Shown here: positions 55,516 through 64,000 of the stretch, piece after piece
How the letters are laid out: each line of letters starts with the position of its first letter
Position numbering within the stretch: position 1 is the stretch's first letter
Assembly: GCA_031761405.1 (NCBI GenBank)
Contig: JASEVX010000013.1
Coordinates: forward strand, 32,495,035-32,559,034
DNA length: 64,000 bases
Reading direction: 5' to 3'
DNA from: Serripes groenlandicus
Lineage: Eukaryota; Mollusca; Bivalvia; Cardiida; Cardiidae
Notes under the pieces: generated by a model
Database searches by the model: none
The model's input: only the letters and a program-made list of their open reading frames with translations
What the model was told of the DNA's origin: nothing
Program-made: the position numbers and the translations under genes

Positions 55516-56532
55516 GCCATTCTCTAGTATGAATACATTCTTCATTCACTCAGTCTCAGAATATTCAAGTATGACTCTTGTTTGTACACATACATTACCC
55601 TTCACCGATACTCTTGTACACATGTTTCTCAAAACTATTGTAACAATTGTTTATATCTTATTGGCCTTGTGTATTTCTTGAGTTGTTTCAATTAACGATA
55701 GTATAAATAATATTCGTCTTTGCTTGCATTATCAAAACATGAAAATAAACGGCGGGGACCAACCAAGCGTGAAACAAAATTGATCAAACAAAATGGGAAG
55801 AGGAGCATGTGTACTCCTCAGTATTACCACTTTTAGTATAATACATTGATGTTTTATATTAAAGATAATGCTTTTGATAATGCAATAGTTATTTAATTTT
55901 ATCTTTTATGTAAATCGGGTATATTTTGATAGTATTAACCTGATTCTGACCATTGTGTTAAGATATACAGCATCATGATGTGAATGTATATCTCCTTCAT
56001 GCTGAACTGTCACAAGTTGAATTAGTTACAATGTCATTTTATATATAAGTATAGATTGATTTCTGACCTAACAGTCACGTTGAAGCAACAGTTCAATGAA
56101 TATAAAGAGTCTTCATGTTTTAGTATTGATTTGCTTAATGAAATATACATGGTTAGAAAACCAGTATTTTGTTACTTTGGTGAAACACGTGTACAATCAT
56201 ATCAAATAGCAGGAATGTCAGGATCAGGTTACTATTGATTAGTGAGTGGATGAAGGGTTACTATTTTTACACATAATCTGTTTTTGTGTAGACCCTTCTC
56301 AGTTCTAGATGGATTAGAGAGACACCTTGATATAAGACCGTGTGCGTAAAGGGGGGGGGGGGGGGTCATTATTTTATTTTCAAAACAGTTAATTTTACCG
56401 TTTTCCTCATGATTTTATTTGTGATTGGTGTTGGTCTGTCGTTAAAATTAAATATCTTATTATTTCTCATTTTTCTTTTTATACTGCTATATTAACCGTA
56501 AATCATGTATATTTTATGGCAGGTCGAACAAA
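55516..56532 (+). other. 5' flank of TRIM-like copy 3
   Basis: No gene. From about 55900 it resembles the region upstream of copy 2. A run of 14 Gs lies at about 56351-56364. The acceptor-like pyrimidine tract is less clear here than in copies 1 and 2 (TTTTATGGCAG|GTCGAAC just before the ATG). Confidence 0.6.
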
Positions 56533-58299
56533 ATGGCAGATGCATATCCAACAAACCTGTCCGATGAAGATCCAACAAAGATGTGCGACCCTTGCTCATT
56601 TCGGGGTGTCAATACACAGGCAGGAACGTACTGTCTGGTTTGTACAGAATATTTATGTAATTCGTGTGAAATAGTCCATCGCAGATCCAAAGTATTACGT
56701 GATCACGAGCTTAAGCCATTCGAAGAGTCACACAGATTGTCGCTAAAACAGAAGGCTTTGATTTCTTCAATTATGGTATGCGACATCCACCGCAGAGAGA
56801 CTCTTGCACTGTTCTGTGTCAACCATTCAATAGCCGTATGCAATGTCTGTAACACAACGAAACACAGGAAATGTAACACCCAGGACATAAAGCTAATTTC
56901 AAAAGATGCAAACAAAAAGAACGATGTGTTTCAATGTATTGAGAAACTGAAGACTTTATTATCAGAGAGCAAAGAAATTGAACATTCCAGAGAAGAGGAT
57001 AAACAATTGATAGAGAATCAATCCATAAAATGTATTGAAGAAGTAAGGAAAATCAAACAACAAATCATCGCTTTCGCAGAAAGACTTGCAAATGATATGG
57101 AAGAAAAGATAACGAACGCTAAACATCAACTTATTGCTGAGATGGAAAGTGATAAAAAAGCAGTGATTGACACGAGCGAACAGATGGAACGAATTTTGAG
57201 CTCATTTGAAACCCTCGGACACGAAATTGATGCTGCGGCATTCGTACTAATGATGAAAGAGAAGGGAAACATTGAAGACGCGATAGAAATGAAAGACGAA
57301 ATACTGAAACAGGTAAAGCCGGTTACGTTAGAGTTCCAGCTGTGTGACAAACTTGTGACCCTAATGTCAGAAATAACCACAATGGGCAGTCTAGAAGTTA
57401 AAGAGAAACAGATCAGTAAACCTAAGACCGTTGAAAGACGAGAACATCAGCTTTCCTTCCCGGATATATCCTCTACTATAAACAAGGTAGCCATTGATGT
57501 TACACATATTGTCACAGGGTGTGTCTTTATGCCAGACGGTAAATTCGTCATTTGTGACGATAACAATAACGTCAAAGTCTTTACATTGGACTTCAAACTG
57601 AAGAACGAATTGAAGATTGATACCCGTGTCTGGGATGTGGCAGTTGTGTCTAAGATCGAGGTTGTTGTGACTAAACCAGATTCAAACAGTCTTCAATTCT
57701 TAACTGTGTCTAATGGAATTGAGAAGGGTAAATCAATTTCTATCGGAATGAAAGGTTGGGGAATTGAGAAGGGTAAATCAATTTCTATCGGAATGAAAGG
57801 TTGGGGAATTGACTGTAAAAACGATAAACTATATGTCAGTTGTCATGAGAACAATGGAAAAGGAGGAATGGTAAAGGTGCTGACGATGGATGGTGTTACA
57901 GTAAACACCTTTATCGTTAGTCAGGGATATCCTAACTACTTGGCCGTGAACAATTCCGGGGATAGAATCCTTATAAGTACAAATAATAATGATGTATTGT
58001 GTATAGATAACACCCGTTATACACTGTACACGTTTTCTGACAGTCAAAGGTCCTGTAGCCGTGGGTTGTTGTTTGACTCGTATGATAACTTCATGGTGTG
58101 TGGAGCAGGTATATTTACTATATTCGGTGTACACAACATACACGTGGTAACGAGTAATGGTACTAAACATAGGATTCTTCTTTCTAAAAATGACGGCATG
58201 TACAATCCTCAGTGTTTGGCTTACAGACCCAGCGATAATACTCTGGTTATCGGACAAGGTGGAACACCAGCCGCACTCATGGCCTTTACCATCAAGTAA
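56533..58299 (+). CDS. TRIM-like B-box/coiled-coil/propeller protein, copy 3 (intact)
   Basis: 588 aa, single open exon, stop TAA 58297-58299. The first B-box-like zinc module is at residues 18-58 (C18, C21, C34, C37, C42, C45, H49, H58). The second B-box is at 82-118 (VCDIH, FCVNH, CNVCNTTKH). A coiled coil spans about 120-300, rich in Lys/Glu with KIKQQI and AEMESDKKAVIDTSEQMERIL. A six-bladed-type propeller spans about 335-588, recognisable by repeated GCVFMPDGKFVICDD, WDVAVVSKIEV, GIDCKNDKLYVSC, YPNYLAVNNSGDRI and PQCLAYRPSDNTLVI. No RING is present, so it is a scaffold or regulator rather than a canonical E3. A 15-residue segment (GIEKGKSISIGMKGW) is duplicated in tandem near residue 400, unlike in copies 1 and 2. 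This could disturb one blade. The role is unknown; innate-immune or developmental TRIM functions are possible. Confidence 0.85.
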   Translation: MADAYPTNLSDEDPTKMCDPCSFRGVNTQAGTYCLVCTEYLCNSCEIVHRRSKVLRDHELKPFEESHRLSLKQKALISSIMVCDIHRRETLALFCVNHSIAVCNVCNTTKHRKCNTQDIKLISKDANKKNDVFQCIEKLKTLLSESKEIEHSREEDKQLIENQSIKCIEEVRKIKQQIIAFAERLANDMEEKITNAKHQLIAEMESDKKAVIDTSEQMERILSSFETLGHEIDAAAFVLMMKEKGNIEDAIEMKDEILKQVKPVTLEFQLCDKLVTLMSEITTMGSLEVKEKQISKPKTVERREHQLSFPDISSTINKVAIDVTHIVTGCVFMPDGKFVICDDNNNVKVFTLDFKLKNELKIDTRVWDVAVVSKIEVVVTKPDSNSLQFLTVSNGIEKGKSISIGMKGWGIEKGKSISIGMKGWGIDCKNDKLYVSCHENNGKGGMVKVLTMDGVTVNTFIVSQGYPNYLAVNNSGDRILISTNNNDVLCIDNTRYTLYTFSDSQRSCSRGLLFDSYDNFMVCGAGIFTIFGVHNIHVVTSNGTKHRILLSKNDGMYNPQCLAYRPSDNTLVIGQGGTPAALMAFTIK

Positions 58300-58479
58300 A
58301 TAGAATATACGGACGTTCAAGTAAATATAAAAACAAAACAAATGTTTATTCAAAGTACTTGTCATTCAGATACACTAATTTAATTGTAGATGTCGGTCGA
58401 TAGAGGGTTACTTGTTTGCAGACAAAGGGTGGCTTAATCGTAATACTTACATTCAATTTACACCATATGTAATGATAAA

Positions 58480-58740
58480 TAAGTGACCGTGTACTTTTAT
58501 ATTATACTGATTATCACTTAAGTATTCAATAAGTGACCGAGTACACTTAACTATACTACTTAGGTCACATCAGTAGTAAAAAAGTGACCGAGTACTCTTA
58601 CATTTACTAAGTATGTCACTGCAATAGTTAATAGGTGATCGTGCACACTTACATATATACTAATTAGGTCACTTCAATAGTAAATAGGTGACCGTGTACA
58701 CTTACATTTACTAATTAGGTGACTTCAGTAGCAAATAAAT
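58480..58740 (+). repeat. ~55-bp minisatellite after copy 3
   Basis: About five units with AAGTGACCGAGTACACTTA and TTAGGTCACTTCAATAG, in the same position as in segments 1 and 2. Confidence 0.82.
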
Positions 58741-60404
58741 CTAATGATCTACTACATATCTGTTTATGAATCTATTTTATTTCCTACAGGCTACTCACAC
58801 ACACTATACGGATTTTCATTCAATTTCGAATGTAGTAGTCCTAGTCAAATATGAAAGGCTATTCATTATTTTCTGTATATGTATCATGTTATTAGATATA
58901 AGTCGGGAAATTGTGATATATTTTTCAATTATTATACGTGTAGAGTTGTAAATACTGTAAGACATTGCATCATTCATTTTTTTCTTCTAAATAATATCAT
59001 GTATTATATCATTGTGAAGAACTATAAGTTTCAATTATTTGTTGATAAAATTAGCCAAATAAGAGAGTCACGACAACAATCCTTACTTTTTTGAGTTAAG
59101 AGAAATGTCTTGATTGTTGTAGATTATATTTTATGTACCGCTTGAAGGAGAAACACATTTATTACACAAACGACAAGATAAACATTTTCTGAATGTATCT
59201 TTAATAAAAGTAGAGTGCAAAAACAAAACTGTTTCAAATTTCATAACTCTACAACGGTTCTAACAAAAATGAAAACGTTTTAACCGTTTCTCTCGTATAT
59301 CTTGCGGGTCATGTGCAACACATCTGCTGCAGACGACGTTGGCACTATGTCGATATGATGAGAAGGGTTAATGTGGTATGTAAAGTGATGGAACCAGTCT
59401 CTAGTTCAATCACACAGGAAAAATATATTAACCATATTGATCGTCTTTGCTTTTTAAAGAATCGTCGGACTGATACCAGTCTATTCTAAGTGTCAACGAT
59501 GTGATAGATCGGCGTCAGTCCCGGTTTTTTATCTCTAAGTAAACTTCGTCTTTTCTATTTGACACGTGTTTAGCAAGTAGAAAACTGTAAATATGTTTGA
59601 TTGTAAAGTATAAATAATTGGACTGTTTCCAGTGTATATGATTGATGCTACAGAGAACCCAACCGTAAATCATTTGTCAGAAGTGTATATTCAGATCACA
59701 CTTTGCATCCGTTATTTCATATCTAGATCGGCACCGTTTATTAATAAGCTCACAGAAGCATTTAATAAACCTTTTACGTACAGTGCTTATTTATATAACA
59801 TAGTGTGGATGCGCATCTTGGCTGGTTCTCGTAGAATATATGAAGTAAATATGCTGATCCATCTACATTATTCTATATAATTGAGCAACGCTCTGAGAAA
59901 ACCCCACTTTAGGATTGTTTTTGTCCAGTGTAGATCCAGACCAGACAACTCACATCCACACAGTCCGATCTTGCTTTACACTGGTCGTAAATGTGTCTAA
60001 AAAGGTCAAGAAACGCCTGTAACAAAATGTTGCCATGGATACCATAGAAGGTCATTGTACACACATGTAAACACTTTCGCTAAGGTTTGTTTTCTATGTA
60101 AAGACGACCAAGTGAATACTATTTGGAGTCTCTTGGTAGATCGCCACTCCCGGTGTGGTGGTAATGGTAAACTGCCCTTGGAAAAGGATCAGGTCCTAGT
60201 CTACGGTGTGTTACCCTTGATTCACGGAGGAATGTTATGTCGCCTTGGTTAACTGAAATACTGTTGTAAAATCCCAAATATAATAAATAGAAAAACAACA
60301 AGTCTGTATTAGTTGACTACTTAATCTTGACCTTGTAGAACAATGCAAAATTTACAAACTAAATGGTTAAGTTGGCAGTCAATTGTGTTTATTTAGTTTA
60401 AATC
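58741..60404 (+). other. Conserved non-coding tract, segment 3 (first part)
   Basis: Aligns with 2956-4740. It contains the CTGCTGCAG relic (59270-59370) and the minus-strand SINE-like relic (60120-60300). More diverged from segments 1 and 2 than they are from each other. Confidence 0.65.
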
Positions 60405-62330
60405 AAAGTACTGAAAGTACTGAAGGTAGAATTGCGATCGTTTAAGAAGAGATACAGAAGTGCATATATGAAAGTAACCATATAAATCAATAGAACTTGT
60501 TACTGGTTACCTTCAGGCAAAGTTTCAAGTGTGTAACCCTTTCCAGTGCTGAGATTTTGCCTCAACCTGAAACTTTAACCAAAATGTTGACGAACAGACA
60601 GCCGGAGAGACAGACATCGCCAATCTATAGACCAGAATTGCTAGAGCAATCCGGCCAAAAATTAAAAAAAATCATCAATTTTAGCAGTAAAATCCTGCCA
60701 AGAAGTAATGAATTGAGAAAAAAATGTGCTGAGAGGTCCATAATTTCAAACTTGCTAAGATTTGGTCTGTGCAATGAATGTACAAATTGAAAAATGTATT
60801 GTTGACATGTATTTTCTACACCATCATTGTAATGTTGTTTATCATAAATCAAATTATTCCTTTTTTTAAATAAACTTTTAATCAAAATGTGTGTCTCAGT
60901 GTTGTCTTCTTCAGCAGTTTGACAGAAACAAAGCCTAAATCTGAAATTGTGTCAATGTGTTATTTGTCAACTCTGTCCCATAAGTTTTGCTTGTGATTTG
61001 AACTCTCATAAAAAAAGCACGGAAAGGGACAACTTTCCCAACTTTGATTAAATATGTTTTCAATTAAATTGTAAAAAATATTTTTCTTGTTTTTTGAAAG
61101 TTTTGTCATTATTATTTAAGACGGACATTATATACTAGAATAGCCAACTGACTATCATTTGAAAAAGTGTTTCTTATTTAAACCTTTCCCACTTGCATAC
61201 GTAATTGCAGCCGACGACTTTTGAAAACATTGATGCAGAAGAAGAAATTGCTCATAACAAGCTTTCTCCTTTTGCAACAATGTTTTCAACTATATTCAAT
61301 GATTACACTTCCAATAAATGTGATTTTCTGTATCTTTGCTCAGATTTTTTTTAATTCGTCTGCTGCAGAGTTTTTATATTGTGGGGCGGGTTGTGATTTG
61401 TTAAAGGGCAAGCAGGATTGGGAATTGAGTGTTGCACTTATCCTAATGAAACACTCGCCTGCCTGTGCATGTTTTAGCTTAACTTAACTTGTTAATGTTC
61501 TTTCCATCATCAACTTAGTCATCTGTTAGTAATCAAATCTATGAACGAAATAATCGCGTCAAAATCATAACGAACAAACTGTCAAAATCTAATTTTGAAC
61601 TGTGTAATACAAATTTATAATAAAAGGATGAATCAGTTATGTTGTAACAAACAATATCCGCGGGTCATTTACCTGATTTTGGCCGAAAGAAATGATCGAT
61701 TTCTTGCAAGATTTATTCGTTATTCGTTCTGCCTATTATAATCAAAGTATTCTAAACGCTTTATAAACAAGTGATTTAAAGCGCTCAAATCATTTGATGA
61801 AATTTGTTTCTTTAGACGCGGACCTTGTCGAAAGCACCTATCCAAAAAGGAATAGATGGACTGAGAGAAAGAGAAAGAAAAGGCTTAGCAATGCATACTA
61901 TCTTTATGAATAAGGACATGAACGAATATCTATGGACTAGCGCCTAGAATTTCGTACTAGCCGATCCTTCATTCCACTCGCTTATGCTAGCGGGCGAGTG
62001 GATGTTTACATCTCTGCCGAGAGGGAAAAAAGGGTTACAATTTACAAAGGGTAATTGCGCGGTGCAGTGCTATATCGGCGTAGTGATATCTAAATAATTG
62101 TGTACACTTTAAATATGATATTTACACTTACAAGACTTGTTATTTTCTAGTATAAGCTTGAATAATCGGATTTTTTTTCGTTACTCTATGTTTGCTTTTG
62201 TGAGCATTCGTAAATTAGTCAAACCAAAAATTGCACTTAATTGTTGGTGGTGAAGGGCATATACATCACGTGACTTCAAACTCACTATGACTATGGCAGC
62301 CTCTGCGCATGCGCAAGTCTACCAACTATA
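60405..62330. other. ~1.9 kb insertion specific to segment 3
   Basis: Present only here when compared with segments 1 and 2 (joins near TTATTTAGTTTAAATC and near TTAGACATTATATTGCACC). It holds a palindromic CTGCTGCAG MITE at about 61180-61450. Frames such as 60497-60790 and 61221-61487 have no recognised domain. A GC-richer island at about 61980-62060 (CTAGCGGGCGAGTGGATG) stands out. Origin unknown. Confidence 0.55.
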
Positions 62331-63160
62331 CCTTAGACATTATATTGCACCTCATGATATCACTCTTGTCGATGAGGCGATCACAATATGTCAATGAAAT
62401 ACAGCATGAACATAGTATACAATCAACGAAGGGTGTTGTATACTGTTAAGGAAACGATCAGTTAAACCTTTCCCAATTAAAGTGACTCTATAGCAGACGA
62501 CAATGATATCACATTCACTAAATATATATGAATGCAACATTTCTGAATAAATTTGAAAGAAAAATGTTTCAAAAGGAAAAAATTATTAAAATGAGCATTT
62601 CCACTTTTAAGATTTTGTTTCTTAAAACTTGTCTGCTGCATATTTGCCAAACTGAGTCTGCAAGTTGGAAAGGGTTAACACCATTTCACACATATGAACG
62701 ACTTCGTATAAAATGGTAAAATGATAACTACAATAATTATTAAATTAACACATACATCTTAAAAAGATTACTGACACCATAGTTGTAAGCATGAATATAA
62801 TTACCCTCGTCGTGCTTTTTTAAGTAGCGAAGAACTGCCTCCGTCACCCATGTACGTGAATGTAAACCCTGTCGAAAATATAATATCAACACTAAGTTTG
62901 ATCTAGACGTTACTCATCACTGGCTATTTCTCGTTTTCTAACACTATTATTTCGTATATCTTCAAAGCATTCATTAGTTTTTGTACAATTGGTTTGGGTA
63001 CCATTAGGTTATTTGTTAATGGTTTAAAAACAGGCTATAACTTAAATCCCAAAAAGCGATACTCTATATGACTCAGTTTACTCGAAAGCTATATTTGACG
63101 TAATCTGTTACAATTACCGACAAATTGTGACGAACAGTTGTTTACATGTAGTCTTTTCTT
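62331..63160 (+). other. Conserved non-coding tract, segment 3 (second part)
   Basis: Aligns with 4780-5860, including the CATAGTATACCATGAACGAAGG-like motif and the MITE relic at 62460-62690. Confidence 0.65.
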
Positions 63161-63164
63161 TGCC

Positions 63165-63450
63165 ATATTTTCTCGTCAGATGTCTAAATGAATATTACCC
63201 GTTAAATCGTGAGAGCGTGTGTTACTAACAGCTCACATCGCTAAATGAGGCTCTTGTATATCTATGATCGACGTCAGAGGTCTAACTGAATAGTACCAGT
63301 TCAATTGTGAGAGCGGAGTGTTACTGACGTCAGAGGTCCAACTGAATATGACAAGTTTACTTGTGGGAGCAGTGTGTCACTAACACCTCAACTCGCTTAA
63401 CACGGCTCTTGTATATATATATGATCGACATCAGCGGTCTACTTTAAAAG
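63165..63450 (+). repeat. Degenerate ~100-bp satellite, segment 3
   Basis: About three diverged units (ATCTATGATCGACGTCAGAG, GTGTCACTAACACC). No expansion here. Confidence 0.82.
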
Positions 63451-64000
63451 TTATGTTGTGAGAAAACTGGCTTCTTTTGATTTTCAGTTTTTCCCGGAAT
63501 AATTGACACAATCTGTAGATATGACAGATTATACTTATTTTAGAATACATTGAGACAAAAAGGTAAATCGATGTTTATGATTTATTAGTGTGTATTGTTT
63601 CAAAAAGACAATGGCTGCAGTAGCGTCAAAATGCAACTTCATTTGAGAAAGGGTTTAATATGCTACATGTATATAGGACAGAAATCTCATTGACGATTCA
63701 CCCGTCGCCATGTTTACATTTGTATCTGATAAAAACATCCCTTTTCCTTATGCAGACGATACATGATACACTTTGAGACTTTTGACAATATTGATGGAAA
63801 AGGAGAAATTGCCACATTTGTGTTATTTGTTTATTTATTTTGTGATAAACACATTAATAAAACTAACACGAAAATCGACCCTGGAGGGATTTATACATAT
63901 ATCAATCAACCCTTTCCCACATTCAGACACTTTCTCACGCATCTGCAGCAGACGACGTTTGAAAACATTTCAACTCTATTCAATATTGAAACTTTCAATA
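63451..64000. other. Segment 3 end, no gene seen
   Basis: Matches 6440-6680 in part. CTGCAGCAGACGACGTTTGAAAAC at about 63943-63966 is an inverted-orientation copy of the dispersed MITE end. Confidence 0.55.

Noticed and set aside
54647..55532. Long Ser/Leu-rich and Arg/Glu-rich frames on both strands
   Set aside because: Pure consequence of the TC microsatellites; no stop codons arise in (TC)n.

Overview
This is eukaryotic genomic DNA, most likely from a bivalve mollusc. The DNA is AT-rich, genes have spliced exons, tRNA-headed SINEs and tandem repeats are dense, and there are B-box/coiled-coil/beta-propeller (TRIM-like) genes of the kind that expand in bivalves. The species cannot be named from sequence alone. 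A run of exactly 200 Ns (54046-54245) is a scaffold gap.

Host layer. Three related segments lie head to tail on the + strand (about 1-6.7 kb, 34.9-53.95 kb and 55.9-64 kb). Each has a TRIM-like gene that lacks a RING domain, a 3' minisatellite of about 55 bp with GGTCAC/GTGACC half-sites, a conserved non-coding tract and then a satellite of about 100 bp. Copy 1 has a frameshifting deletion, copy 2 a premature TAA, and copy 3 is open for 588 aa. In segment 2 the satellite has grown to about 12 kb. It holds two homogenised families (100 bp and 101 bp) and visible higher-order repeats.

Mobile layer. Between segments 1 and 2 is a 21.9 kb TIR-bounded DNA transposon (11380-33280) that looks like an ISL2EU/Harbinger-type element. 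It carries a THAP + DDE transposase gene (+ strand, broken by a nonsense codon and an apparent internal deletion), a SAP/SWIM/YqaJ nuclease gene (- strand, two distant exons), and, nested between those exons, an intact five-exon gene (680 aa) of a DUF7869-like family. Each of the three genes has an ACTTCCGG (ETS-type) site shortly before its start codon. An intron of the DUF7869-like gene is occupied by a complete, apparently young Ngaro-type tyrosine-recombinase retrotransposon (about 21895-29612). Its split direct repeats A1, B1-A2 and B2 show no differences on reading, and its SGNH hydrolase, Gag, RT-RNase H and tyrosine recombinase frames are open.

The rest is repeat DNA: several SINEs, a very dense palindromic MITE-like family with a TCTGCTGCAGA core, foldback hairpins, an AGGTCA-rich element with five perfect DR1 motifs, a minisatellite built on tRNA B-box-like sequence, TC microsatellites, and a stretch of probably uncorrected long-read sequence next to the gap.
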